A stretch of DNA of 64,000 nt, taken from the NCBI RefSeq assembly GCF_947169445.1, contig NZ_CAMVPU010000017.1, positions 1 through 64,000 of the forward strand, written 5' to 3'. The notes beneath the pieces are model-generated. The model was given only the letters and a program-made list of their open reading frames with translations, was not told where the DNA came from and made no database searches. The stretch comes from an uncultured Butyrivibrio sp. (GTDB lineage: Bacteria > Bacillota > Clostridia > Lachnospirales > Lachnospiraceae). This document shows positions 52,504 through 61,984 of the stretch, in pieces (within the stretch, counting starts at the first letter, position 1; each line of letters starts with the position of its first letter). Both the position numbers and the translations under genes were made by a program.

Positions 52504-52797
52504 ATGGATAATACAGTAAGAGTCCACAGAGTGGGCTCCATAACTACCGGAATTTCTATGATAGCTTTAGGCATAGCAGTTTTACTTCATCTGATATTTG
52601 ACCTTATAAGTTACGAGTGGATTTTCAGGATGTGGCCACTTATCCTGATAGGCCTGGGAATCGAACTGCTGCTATCAAATTTTTCCAAAGAGAAAATAAT
52701 CTATGACAAGGCGGCCATATTCCTGATGTTTCTTGTATCCTTCTTTGCAATTGGAATGGCCGGAATGGATATTTTCATGGAATATTTAAGTCAATAA
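52504..52797 (+). CDS. Small membrane protein, LiaF/LiaI-like transmembrane domain
   Basis: A 97-residue protein with three hydrophobic segments (about 14-34, 40-56, 67-90). The pattern HRVGSITTGISMIALGIAV, then WPLILIGLGIELLLSN, is that of the membrane domain of LiaF/LiaI-type envelope-stress proteins; the C-terminal cell-wall-active domain of LiaF is absent. AAAGGATG precedes ATG 52504. It follows the sigma operon after the 144-bp repeats and fits an envelope-stress theme. Confidence 0.72.
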   Translation: MDNTVRVHRVGSITTGISMIALGIAVLLHLIFDLISYEWIFRMWPLILIGLGIELLLSNFSKEKIIYDKAAIFLMFLVSFFAIGMAGMDIFMEYLSQ

Positions 52798-52900
52798 TTT
52801 ATATAATGTTTATTGTACGAAATATTGTGCATCGCTATTACGAATGTTAACATATTCTTACAGGTGTTTTTTGTTTGAAAATAAGTGAGGAGCGTGCGTA

Positions 52901-54832
52901 ATGAGCGTTGTAAGAACGAATGAGAACTGTATTGGATGCAACAGATGTATAAGATCCTGCAGCTGTATAGGTGCAAACATCGCAGTTGCAAAAGACAGGG
53001 GGAATATAGTCGAAGTTGACCCTAAGAAATGCATTGGCTGCGGAGCGTGCATTGACGCATGTGAACACGACGCAAGAGAGTATATTGACGATGTAGATAC
53101 TTTCTTTGAGGATTTAAAGCGTGGGCAGAAAATATCTGTTCTTATCGCGCCTGCATTTCTGGCCAATTATCCAAATGATTATAGCAACTATCTTGGTATG
53201 CTTAAAAAGCTCGGAGTAAACCGCTTTATCAGCGTCTCCTTCGGTGCGGATATAACCACATGGGGCTACATAAAATACATTACAGAGAGAAACTTTTATG
53301 GTGGCATTTCCCAGCCCTGTCCGGCAGTGGTTGGATATATCGAGCGCTATCTTCCGGAACTTTTGCCGAAACTGATGCCGGTACAAAGTCCCATGATGTG
53401 CGCTGCCATTTATTTAAAGAAATACCTGGGCGTGACTGACAAGCTGGCTTTTATAAGCCCTTGTATCGCCAAGAAGAATGAAATCGATGATCCAAACAAC
53501 CATGGCGTTGTATCCTATAATCTCACATTTTCAAAGCTTGTTGCGTATCTTGAAGGACATCCTGTTGCAGGAGCTATGCCCTATACTGATGAGATAGAAT
53601 ATGGTCTTGGTTCCATATATCCCATGCCCGGAGGTCTTAAAGAGAATGTGTACTGGCTGCTTGGTGAAGATGCTCTTGTCCGTCAGATGGAGGGCGAGCA
53701 TCATATGTATCAGTACCTTCAGCGCAACAAGGATCGCATAAAAAATGGCCGCACGGCATATCTTTTTGTCGATGCCCTCAACTGTACCAACGGATGCCTC
53801 TACGGCACAGGTGTGGATAATCGTAAGACCATGAATGAGAACGTGTTTGAGCAGATTCAGAAGATACGTGCAAACAGCAAAAACGACTCCAGGAAATCCG
53901 CCTGGGGCAGGAATATTACACCGCAAAAAAGACTTGCTGCTCTCAATAAGCAGTTCGCCAATTTAAACCTTGAAGATTTCCTTAGAAAATACACTGACAG
54001 AAGCGCAGAATGCAGTTATAAGATTCCTACAAATGCAGAGCTTGAGGCTGTCTATAAGAAACTACACAAGGATACCCCGGAGAAAAGAAATATCGACTGC
54101 GGATGTTGTGGTTACGAGACCTGTTACGAGATGGCAGTTGCCATGTTTAACGGCTTTACCCACAGGCATAACTGCGTCCACCATATCAAGGATAGAGCTT
54201 ATGAAGAAAAAGACAAAGCTCTGCAGCTTTCTGAAGAGGTTCAGCGCGTTCAGGAAGAAATGGGGAAAAAGAAAGCCTCGGTTGCTGAAGGAATTAACCA
54301 AAATTTCGCTAATCTTCTTTCTTCAATTGAACAGATTGAGCAGATAAGTGCTGACAATGTAAGGCAGACAAACGGAATTTCCGATTCAATGGGCGAGGTA
54401 CAGGACTTTGCTCGGAATCTAAAGGAAGTTCTCGGAAGTATAGAGGGGTATCTTGAAAAGCTCGGAACAAATAATGCTGACGTTATTGCTATCTCCAACC
54501 AGACAAACCTTCTTGCACTCAATGCTTCCATAGAAGCTGCCCGTGCCGGAGATGCCGGAAAGGGATTTGCGGTAGTTGCAGGTGAGATCAAGAATCTTGC
54601 TGAGGATTCCAAGACTACTGCTGATGACAGCAATAAAAATAATAATGATATCAAGGAGACCATAAGTAAGCTTATAGTTGAATCGGAGCGACTCACAGAA
54701 ATTGTGGAGAGTGTCAATGACAGAGCTCAGAATCTTGTTTCCTCCGCAGAAGATACCGCTACATCGATACAAGGAATGCAGACGGTAACAAGGGATGTTG
54801 AAGATTCGCTTAGAGAGCTGCTCGAGTCATAA
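52901..54832 (+). CDS. Sensory [FeFe]-hydrogenase fused to a methyl-accepting chemotaxis domain
   Basis: A 643-residue soluble protein. Residues 1-60: two [4Fe-4S] ferredoxin motifs (CIGCNRCIRSC and CIGCGACIDAC). Residues 70-370: [FeFe]-hydrogenase H-domain with motif 1 SQPCPAVV, motif 2 SPCIAKKNEID and motif 3 DALNCTNGC, keeping the four cluster cysteines. The proton-relay cysteine that precedes the ligand in motif 1 (TSCCP in catalytic enzymes) is proline. Residues about 395-430: another cluster motif (CGCCGYETC, then HNC). Residues 450-643: coiled coil and the MCP signalling hairpin NQTNLLALNASIEAARAG. There is no membrane helix or HAMP domain. It is likely a cytosolic hydrogen or redox sensor that signals to a chemotaxis kinase. 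GTGAGGAG precedes the ATG. Confidence 0.9.
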   Translation: MSVVRTNENCIGCNRCIRSCSCIGANIAVAKDRGNIVEVDPKKCIGCGACIDACEHDAREYIDDVDTFFEDLKRGQKISVLIAPAFLANYPNDYSNYLGMLKKLGVNRFISVSFGADITTWGYIKYITERNFYGGISQPCPAVVGYIERYLPELLPKLMPVQSPMMCAAIYLKKYLGVTDKLAFISPCIAKKNEIDDPNNHGVVSYNLTFSKLVAYLEGHPVAGAMPYTDEIEYGLGSIYPMPGGLKENVYWLLGEDALVRQMEGEHHMYQYLQRNKDRIKNGRTAYLFVDALNCTNGCLYGTGVDNRKTMNENVFEQIQKIRANSKNDSRKSAWGRNITPQKRLAALNKQFANLNLEDFLRKYTDRSAECSYKIPTNAELEAVYKKLHKDTPEKRNIDCGCCGYETCYEMAVAMFNGFTHRHNCVHHIKDRAYEEKDKALQLSEEVQRVQEEMGKKKASVAEGINQNFANLLSSIEQIEQISADNVRQTNGISDSMGEVQDFARNLKEVLGSIEGYLEKLGTNNADVIAISNQTNLLALNASIEAARAGDAGKGFAVVAGEIKNLAEDSKTTADDSNKNNNDIKETISKLIVESERLTEIVESVNDRAQNLVSSAEDTATSIQGMQTVTRDVEDSLRELLES

Positions 54833-54864
54833 GTAAGACTGAGGTTACTATTAAGCAATTAAGT

Positions 54865-54909
54865 AATAATGCTTTTTCCGAATATTTTTCGGAAAAAGCA
54901 TTATTTTTT
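54865..54909 (+). terminator. Strong terminator after the hydrogenase-MCP gene
   Basis: AATAATGCTTTTTCCGAA and TTCGGAAAAAGCATTATT form a perfect 18-bp stem with a 5-nt loop, followed by TTTT. Confidence 0.92.
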
Positions 54910-54930
54910 CTGCCACCATATTTTTTTTCT

Positions 54931-55071
54931 TGTATAAAAAACATGGAAATAACAACGAAAACGTTTTACTACTACGGCGGCGAAAAAGTAGCTGATGATA
55001 AAGAACTTAGCAGAATGTTTGAGGAAGAAATGAACGGTCAGATAGTAGATTTTCAGGTTGTAGGCGGCTGA
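54931..55071 (+). CDS. Possible small ORF, doubtful
   Basis: A 46-codon frame from TTG 54931 contains a protein-like stretch (TFYYYGGEKVADDKELSRMF) and ends at TGA 55071. It has no ribosome binding site. An ATG at 54944 is in a different frame, so this may be the decayed end of a gene that has lost its start by a one-base indel. The rest of the gap, 55072-55210, holds a TATAAT box at 55151, a likely -10 for fbp, without a clear -35. Confidence 0.25.
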   Translation, partial: CIKNMEITTKTFYYYGGEKVADDKELSRMFEEEMNGQIVDFQVVGG

Positions 55072-55210
55072 GTGCGCATTTCTGTCTGAACAGTTTCATA
55101 TATTCAATATTTGTGTGGGTTATTTCATTTTTTGATGTGTGTAAAAACAATATAATGAATAGTGTAGGTAGTGTTGTTTTTTGCCTTTATAACTATGAGG
55201 AGAGTATCTG

Positions 55211-57172
55211 ATGGAAAAGAGTAATTTCGGGGAACAGTCGTTAAAGATTCTATCTAATCAATTTCCAAACGTGGCTACAACAGCAACAGAGATCATAAAT
55301 CTGCAGTCAATCTTAAGTCTTCCAAAGGGAACAGAGCATTTTCTTTCCGATATACACGGAGAATATGAGCAGTTTGCGCACGTGCTTAGAAATGGCTCCG
55401 GTGCAGTCAAACGTAAAATCGATGAAGAGTTTGGAAACATGCTCTCGGAAAAAGAAAAGCGTGATCTTGCTACTTTGATCTATTATCCGGAAGAACGCAT
55501 CAGGATGATAAAAACTACAGCCTGGAATATGGATGACTGGTACGTGGTCATGATAAACCGCCTTATTCAGGTGTGTAAAAGTGCTGCCAGTAAATATACC
55601 AGGTCCAAGGTTAGGAAGGCGCTGCCCAAGGACTTTGCTTACGTTATAGAAGAGCTTATAACAGGCAGGAGAGATGTGGGCAATCAGGAGGCCTATTACA
55701 ACGAGATCATACATACTGTGATCAGGATAGGAAAAGCACCGGAACTTATTGTGGCTCTTTCAAATGCCATCTGTCGTTTTGTGGTGGACCACCTGCATAT
55801 AGTGGGAGACATTTATGACAGAGGACCGGGACCTCATATCTGCATGGATACTCTGATGCAACATCACAGCGTTGATGTTCAGTGGGGCAATCACGATATT
55901 GTCTGGATGGGAGCAGCCTGTGGGCAGCTGGCCTGCATAGCCACAGTTCTTAGGTTTTCTGCAAGATATGGTAATCTTGATATCTTAGAAGATGGTTATG
56001 GAATTAATCTTTTGCCGCTGTTTAAGTTTGCACTTGATACCTATAAAGACGACCCCTGCGAATGCTTCAAGCTCCATTACAGGGAAGGGGAGTATGATCT
56101 TTCAAATGCTGAAATAGACAGGAAGATGCACAAAGCAATAGCGGTGATCCAGTTTAAGGTTGAAGGGCAGCTCATAAAGGAGCACCCTGAATTTCATATG
56201 GATGACAGGCTTCTTCTGGATAAAATGGATCTTGAAAGAGGCGTTGTGAAGGTGGGAGAGTCTGAGTATAAGCTTCTTGATACGAACTTTCCAACTATAG
56301 ACCCGACTGATCCATATGCCTTGTCCAAGGAAGAGGCTGAAGTTATGGATAAGCTTCGCCACGGCTTCATTAACTGTGACAAGCTTCAGGAGCATGTCAG
56401 ATTTCTTTTCCGAAAGGGAAGTCTATACAAGACCTATAATAATAACCTTTTGTTCCACGGGTGTGTTCCGCTGACGGATGAGGGACAGTTTAAAGAGGTT
56501 GAGCTTCTGGGCCATAAATACAAGGGAAAAGAGCTTTATGATGAGCTGGAAAAAATACTTCGAAAGGGTTATTACGCTATCGACCCTAAGGAAAAGCAGC
56601 TTGGCATGGATATGCTCTGGTTCACCTGGTGCCATGAGAATTCTCCTGTGTTTGGCAAAAATAAGATGGCCACATTTGAGCGCTATTTCATAGCTGAAAA
56701 GGAAACTCATGTGGAGAAGAAGAATCCATATTATACCTGGTACGATAAGGACGAAACGGTGACAATGATCTTAAATGAGTTTGGGCTGACTTCACCTGAA
56801 AGTCACATCATAAACGGTCATGTTCCTGTTGAAGCCAAAAAAGGTGAGCTCCCTGTAAAATGTGGAGGAAGGCTGATTGTAATTGACGGAGGTTTTTCCA
56901 AGGCATATCAGCCCAAGACAGGAATAGCGGGATATACTCTTACCTTTAATTCCTATGGATTTCTTTTGGCAGCCCATGAGCCCTTTGAATCTGTGGAAAA
57001 AGCGGTAGAGACCGGCAGTGATATTCATTCTGATACGGTTCTGGTGCAGCATGTGGACCGCAGGAAAACAGTGGCTGATACGGATATCGGAATGGAGATC
57101 AAGGAAAACATCAGACAATTGGAGGAACTTTTGGGAGCATACCGGGCAGGAATTTTGGCAGAAAAAGAGTGA
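55211..57172 (+). CDS. fbp: Fructose-1,6-bisphosphatase, class III
   Basis: A 653-residue gluconeogenic enzyme that hydrolyses fructose 1,6-bisphosphate to fructose 6-phosphate. It belongs to the Firmicute class III family within the metallophosphatases: FLSDIHGEYEQF near residue 42, VVDHLHIVGDIYDRGPGPH, VQWGNHDIVWMG and INGHVPVEAKKGE carry the metal-binding residues. Length is normal. GAGGAGAG precedes ATG 55211. It is transcribed alone, with a strong terminator after it. It opposes the fructose catabolic route encoded at 5-11 kb. Confidence 0.95.
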   Translation: MEKSNFGEQSLKILSNQFPNVATTATEIINLQSILSLPKGTEHFLSDIHGEYEQFAHVLRNGSGAVKRKIDEEFGNMLSEKEKRDLATLIYYPEERIRMIKTTAWNMDDWYVVMINRLIQVCKSAASKYTRSKVRKALPKDFAYVIEELITGRRDVGNQEAYYNEIIHTVIRIGKAPELIVALSNAICRFVVDHLHIVGDIYDRGPGPHICMDTLMQHHSVDVQWGNHDIVWMGAACGQLACIATVLRFSARYGNLDILEDGYGINLLPLFKFALDTYKDDPCECFKLHYREGEYDLSNAEIDRKMHKAIAVIQFKVEGQLIKEHPEFHMDDRLLLDKMDLERGVVKVGESEYKLLDTNFPTIDPTDPYALSKEEAEVMDKLRHGFINCDKLQEHVRFLFRKGSLYKTYNNNLLFHGCVPLTDEGQFKEVELLGHKYKGKELYDELEKILRKGYYAIDPKEKQLGMDMLWFTWCHENSPVFGKNKMATFERYFIAEKETHVEKKNPYYTWYDKDETVTMILNEFGLTSPESHIINGHVPVEAKKGELPVKCGGRLIVIDGGFSKAYQPKTGIAGYTLTFNSYGFLLAAHEPFESVEKAVETGSDIHSDTVLVQHVDRRKTVADTDIGMEIKENIRQLEELLGAYRAGILAEKE

Positions 57173-57233
57173 AATTTTTAAAAAAAATGTATTGGAGTTT
57201 CGGACGCAGTCTGATAAAATCTATATTTGCAGT

Positions 57234-57275
57234 GATTAATTAAGGGAAGAGTTTATGCTCTTCCCTTAATTAATC
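57234..57275. terminator. Strong bidirectional hairpin after fbp
   Basis: GATTAATTAAGGGAAGAG and CTCTTCCCTTAATTAATC form a perfect 18-bp stem with a 6-nt loop. The AT-rich outer part gives short T-tracts on both strands. It lies 62 bp after the fbp stop. Confidence 0.8.
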
Positions 57276-57309
57276 GTATGTTCGAAAAAAAGTGTTGAGG
57301 TGATATGGT

Positions 57310-58293
57310 ATGGCATTTGAAGTAAGGCATTTACAAAAAAAATTTGGGGATAAACAGGCAGTTTATGATCTTTCCTTTGAACTGCAGGAACCGGGAGTTT
57401 ATGCACTTCTTGGGACAAATGGAGCAGGTAAATCTACTTCCATTCGTATGATGCTGGGAATACTTTCCAGAGACAACGGTGAAGTTCTTTTAAATGGGGA
57501 GAATTTTGACACCCGGAAGATAAATGTGGGGTACCTTGCAGAAGAAAGAGGTTTGTATCCCAAGTATCCTATTATGGATCAGCTTTTATATTTTGCATCT
57601 CTTAAGGGATTAACAGCAGATGTAGCGATGGATAGGATCAAATATTGGGGAGAAAGGCTGAGTGTGACGGAATATCTTTTCCCTGAGAGAAAACCGGGGA
57701 AGAAGTTTAAGCCAACTCTTGCAGATCAGATGTCCAAGGGTAATCAGCAGAAGATCCAGCTTATGGCTGCGCTTATTTCTGATCCTGAGTTCCTTATTCT
57801 GGATGAGCCTCTTTCAGGTCTTGACCCTGTGAATACAGATCTTTTTAAGAGTGTTATCCGAGAAGAAATCGATAAGAAAAAATATATCATCATGTCATCA
57901 CATCAGATGCCGGTGATTGAGGAATTCTGCGAAGATATTACTATTCTTAACAGAGGCAAAGCAGTAGTTCAGGGGAATCTTAATGAAATCAAGAAGTCCT
58001 ATGGAAGAGTAAACCTCTTTGTTAAATGCGATGAGGACATTACTGATACTATTAAGACTCTTGGAATAACTGTTGTTAATGACACTCCTGCAGGAATTCA
58101 GCTGCGAGTAAAGAGTGAAGCTGAGGCAAAAAATCTTTTAAGGGAGCTTAGTGATACAAATAAGACCATCGTAAGATTTGAGCTTAGAGAGCCTTCTCTT
58201 CATGAGATTTTCATTGAAAGTGTCGGCGGTGCGGCTGAAGGAAATGATCAGGATACTGCTTTTGATGGTATGGAGGAAAAGGCCGGTGAATAA
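57310..58293 (+). CDS. ABC-2 type transporter ATPase (NatA-like)
   Basis: A 327-residue ATP-binding subunit. Walker A is GTNGAGKSTS near residue 36, the signature is the degenerate MSKGNQQKIQLMAAL, Walker B is FLILDEPLSGLDP, and the switch histidine is in SSHQMP. A C-terminal extension of about 100 residues is usual for NatA-like ATPases. GAGGTGAT lies before two close ATGs (57305 out of frame, 57310 in frame). The two permeases overlap in series downstream, forming one exporter operon whose substrate, for example ions, drugs or peptides, is unknown. Confidence 0.9.
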   Translation: MAFEVRHLQKKFGDKQAVYDLSFELQEPGVYALLGTNGAGKSTSIRMMLGILSRDNGEVLLNGENFDTRKINVGYLAEERGLYPKYPIMDQLLYFASLKGLTADVAMDRIKYWGERLSVTEYLFPERKPGKKFKPTLADQMSKGNQQKIQLMAALISDPEFLILDEPLSGLDPVNTDLFKSVIREEIDKKKYIIMSSHQMPVIEEFCEDITILNRGKAVVQGNLNEIKKSYGRVNLFVKCDEDITDTIKTLGITVVNDTPAGIQLRVKSEAEAKNLLRELSDTNKTIVRFELREPSLHEIFIESVGGAAEGNDQDTAFDGMEEKAGE

Positions 58294-59656
58294 GAGTGAT
58301 TTTGTGGGATTTAAGCAGGTCTTTTTGTTCGAATTTATGACAGGCATCAAAAAGAAAGGCTTTTTAAGTTTCCTGGCAGTATTGTGCGTGATGGGATTTG
58401 TTACTATGCCTGCCATGGTAATTGTTGGAAATATCAGGGGAAATGATGGCGCCAAGGATGGTGATAAGCCAAAATCTGCTATCGAGTCAGTATATGTTTA
58501 TGATGAAACAGATCTTTTGATTAGCTTCGAAGATCTTAAGAAGAATGAAACTTATTCAGAGATATCTTTTGTTACAGATGAAAGTGTGTCCTATGACGAG
58601 GCAGTAGCTAAACTACAGGAAAACTCTGATTCAAATAACCTTATTATCCGTGCTCAATATGATAGCGAGGAAGGATTTGATGTAACGATAGTTCATGCAA
58701 ATAAATCCGGCATAAAAAATAAGGAACTTGATAATTTTGAAAAAGACTTCAAGGAATTCTACAGAGATGAGGTTCTGAAAAATCTCGGGGTAAGTGAAGA
58801 GGCTTTCGATTATCTGTCCAGGAAAATTAATGTAAGCGTTTTGAAGATGGACAAAAACGGTGAGTTTTCAGAAGAGGCCGAAAGGATTTCTCTGGATGAT
58901 TATTTCATAATGCTTGCCGGACTGATGATCGTGTTTATGTTCATCAATATGGCAGTAGGTAATGTTGCTACTTCCATTGCTACTGAAAAGTCCTCTAGGG
59001 TAATTGAATATCTTTTGACCGGAACAAGGCCCATGGCGCTATTGTCAGGAAAAATTGCTGCAAGACTTCTTGAATCTGCAATTACGTTTTTGGCAGCTTT
59101 CTCCTGCTATTATTTGTCACAGCTTGTGTGCGTGCTAATTACGGCAAAAGGTACTGTTTCAGACAGCACTTCAAACAATATGTTAGTTGTTGCTTCTATC
59201 TGGGAGACCATTACTCTTTCAAAGATAATTGTGGCACTGCTTTATTTTTTGGCTGGTCTTGTACTTTATACAATATTTGGAGCTATTACGGGAGCAAGTG
59301 TATCGAAGCTTGATGAACTACAGGAGGCGTATAAGTATTACAGCATTGTAATGGTACTTTGCGTGTATGCTGATATGTTCCTTGTCATTATGATGCTAAG
59401 TTCCGGCGCTTCGGAAGCACTGCAGAATTTCTGCGCTATTTTCCCATTGACCGGTGCATTCCTGACTCCGGCGTTTGTTCTGACCGGAAAGGTGAGCATT
59501 ATTACAGGTGTCATAGCTCTTATTATTATCATTATCACATCAGCTGCAGCCTTTGTTCTGTCATCAGCAATTTATGAGTCTATGCTTCTTTTCCAGGGCA
59601 AAAGACTTAAGGTTAAGGATGTGGTTACTCTAATGAAAAAGCAGGTGGTCGCATGA
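58286..59656 (+). CDS. ABC-2 type permease (NatB-like)
   Basis: A 456-residue membrane subunit. The start is taken as GTG 58286, with GGAGGAAAAGG upstream and an 8-bp overlap with the ATPase gene; the frame is open further upstream only as a shadow of the ATPase. One helix at about 25-45 is followed by a large outer domain (about 50-205), then five or six helices to about 430, as in NatB/ABC-2 exporters (VATSIATEKSSRVIEYLLTG). It overlaps the next permease gene by 4 bp. Confidence 0.85.
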   Translation: MNKSDFVGFKQVFLFEFMTGIKKKGFLSFLAVLCVMGFVTMPAMVIVGNIRGNDGAKDGDKPKSAIESVYVYDETDLLISFEDLKKNETYSEISFVTDESVSYDEAVAKLQENSDSNNLIIRAQYDSEEGFDVTIVHANKSGIKNKELDNFEKDFKEFYRDEVLKNLGVSEEAFDYLSRKINVSVLKMDKNGEFSEEAERISLDDYFIMLAGLMIVFMFINMAVGNVATSIATEKSSRVIEYLLTGTRPMALLSGKIAARLLESAITFLAAFSCYYLSQLVCVLITAKGTVSDSTSNNMLVVASIWETITLSKIIVALLYFLAGLVLYTIFGAITGASVSKLDELQEAYKYYSIVMVLCVYADMFLVIMMLSSGASEALQNFCAIFPLTGAFLTPAFVLTGKVSIITGVIALIIIIITSAAAFVLSSAIYESMLLFQGKRLKVKDVVTLMKKQVVA

Positions 59657-61965
59657 AAAACTGGCACAAAATATTTAAATTTACATTATTGCAGGCCCTA
59701 AAAGGCTCTAAATATATTGGTTCTACGGTTATTGTGGGAATAATCATCCTTATAGCAGCTTTTGTTTCCGATTTTTATATCTTGGGGGCAATGGATAAGG
59801 AGTCCAAAGTCAAATCTCTTGAAAACGTATATGTAATTAACGAAACAGAGCTGTCTATAGATAATGAATCTTTTATTAGTAAGCATCAGGAAGACTATCC
59901 TTTACTTAAGATCAGTGAGATATCGGATATGAGCGCCAAGGCGGCTGCATCAGATTCTAAGCTTATGGGAGAGAAAGAGGCGCATTCAATTGTTCTTGAG
60001 ATTGCCGAAGATGAGGAAAGCTGTAATCTTACGGTCTACACACCGGGGGAAAGCACTATCGGCAGGAGCGAAGCCGAGGATTTTGCCAAGGAGTATTCAG
60101 AGGCTGTAAAAAACGCTAAGGTAAAAAGCACTGGTGTTTCCGAAGAGAAGGTTAATATGGCTATCAGTGATATAAGTATTAGCCAGGTAAAAGCCAAGGA
60201 TTCGGAGGGAGATGATGACGATTCTCTTTTGGCTTCATTTGCCCAGATGGGCGTCGTTATGGTCATTTACTTTCTTATAGTTTTCTATGGTCAGAGTATT
60301 GGACAGATTGTCAGTATGGAAAAGACCTCCAAGCTGATGGAATATATGCTGACCTTAACAGGACCTTCAGGAATAATATTTGGTAAAGTAATAGCTATTT
60401 TCTGTGAGGCTGTAATTCAGATAGCTATATGGGTACTTTGCGGTTTTTGTGGCCTTTTCGCAGGTGATACGGTAAGCGCAAGGATTACAGGAGAGCATGG
60501 TAAAAATCTCATTTCCAGTTTTATGGAAATGCTACCGGAAGGCAGTATTTCTCATAACTTTGCGGCGCTTCTTATTTTGGCTATTATAGCAATGATGGCG
60601 GCGTTTCTTTTCTACAGCTTCATTTCTGCTTTGTTTGCATCATTTGCAGCTACAGCTGAGGACCTTACTCAGACCAACGGCCTTACAATGCTAGCTATGA
60701 TTACGGGATTTCTTTTATCTATGTATATACCTCTTTTTACCGATAATTCCGAAGTGGCCCTTACAATTGTCAGGTTGATTCCATTAACAGCTGCGTTTGT
60801 ACTTCCCGGAGATGTTATTTCAGGAAGAATCGGTATTGTTGGATTTATCCTTTATCTTGCGCTACTGGTGTTCTTTACGGTTATGCTGGCAATCCTTACA
60901 GGAAGAGTATATAAGAACAGGCTCTTTAAACGTGGAACAAAGGGAATCTTTGATGAGATTCTGGCTGCTATTACAGGAAAGACAGTTGACAAAGCAGATG
61001 ATGCCAATAAGGAAGAAAGAAAAGTTCCTGCAGCTTGTTATGACAATTATGATAATGCCAAAAAGACCTATACTATTGTAGGCTTTTCACTGCTTGCACT
61101 GATGCTTGGAGGTAACGTTATCGGCGGCCTTGTTGGAAATGTTATTGCCAATATGATGGCAGCGGCAAAGGATATGGACCTTATGTCTGTTTATGAGGAC
61201 AAGACATTTTTGGTCGTTCAAAATATTGTTGGCATGTATGTCATTGCGATGCCGTTATGCGCTCTTTTCATGAAGCTTACAAATGATTCTGTATGTAAAG
61301 TAAAAGGAACAATTGAAAAGAACCTGTATATAAGATTGATTTTCATTATGTTCCCGGTGACATACGGACTTGCATACTTTAGTAATTTCATTGCATCTGC
61401 GTTGTCAAAGGGAGAAGCAGAAAATCCGCTTATCAACAATTTCCTGTCAGAGAGCAATGTATGGGCAGTCATTATGGTGGCATTCCTTGCTCCGATTTTC
61501 GAAGAGCTGGTATTCAGAAAGCTTATCATCGACAGGACAAGACGCTATGGTGAGGTTTTGGCAATAGTATATTCTTCGGTTGCTTTTGGCCTGTTCCACT
61601 GCAATGTGTATCAGATATTCTATGCCTTTGCCATTGGCCTTATTCTGGGATATGTATATGTAAGGACCGGAAATGTTATTCTGACCATTATCATTCATAT
61701 GATCATGAATTCATCATCCGCGATCCTGTATCCGCTTGTACCGGAGGTTTACACATATTTCCAGTACATAGTTATTGCGCTTGGAATAGTGTCGATTATT
61801 TATACTTTGATAAAAAGAGATATTAAGCTTGAAACTGTTAATGCAGATGGATCCTCAAAAGAGCTTTCACACATCGCATTTGCTAATGCAGGATCAATCC
61901 TTTTCTCAGTGGTATGTATACTGTTTATGATTTATTCATTATTTGCACCGCTATTATTGGGGTAA
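59653..61965 (+). CDS. ABC-2 permease fused to a CPBP intramembrane protease
   Basis: A 770-residue membrane protein. The N-terminal 430 residues repeat the ABC-2 layout of the preceding gene: a helix at 23-43, an outer domain, then helices including IVSMEKTSKLMEYMLTLTGPSG. After a charged cytoplasmic linker (about 430-475), the C-terminal part is a CPBP protease with FEELVFRKL, FGLFHCN and IIHMIMNS intact. The fusion ties export to proteolysis in the membrane, which would suit a peptide substrate that is trimmed while exported, or self-protection. Such fusions are known in Firmicutes. It is last in the ABC operon. Confidence 0.9.
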   Translation: MKNWHKIFKFTLLQALKGSKYIGSTVIVGIIILIAAFVSDFYILGAMDKESKVKSLENVYVINETELSIDNESFISKHQEDYPLLKISEISDMSAKAAASDSKLMGEKEAHSIVLEIAEDEESCNLTVYTPGESTIGRSEAEDFAKEYSEAVKNAKVKSTGVSEEKVNMAISDISISQVKAKDSEGDDDDSLLASFAQMGVVMVIYFLIVFYGQSIGQIVSMEKTSKLMEYMLTLTGPSGIIFGKVIAIFCEAVIQIAIWVLCGFCGLFAGDTVSARITGEHGKNLISSFMEMLPEGSISHNFAALLILAIIAMMAAFLFYSFISALFASFAATAEDLTQTNGLTMLAMITGFLLSMYIPLFTDNSEVALTIVRLIPLTAAFVLPGDVISGRIGIVGFILYLALLVFFTVMLAILTGRVYKNRLFKRGTKGIFDEILAAITGKTVDKADDANKEERKVPAACYDNYDNAKKTYTIVGFSLLALMLGGNVIGGLVGNVIANMMAAAKDMDLMSVYEDKTFLVVQNIVGMYVIAMPLCALFMKLTNDSVCKVKGTIEKNLYIRLIFIMFPVTYGLAYFSNFIASALSKGEAENPLINNFLSESNVWAVIMVAFLAPIFEELVFRKLIIDRTRRYGEVLAIVYSSVAFGLFHCNVYQIFYAFAIGLILGYVYVRTGNVILTIIIHMIMNSSSAILYPLVPEVYTYFQYIVIALGIVSIIYTLIKRDIKLETVNADGSSKELSHIAFANAGSILFSVVCILFMIYSLFAPLLLG

Positions 61966-61984
61966 AATAAAGATGGGAGCCAAT

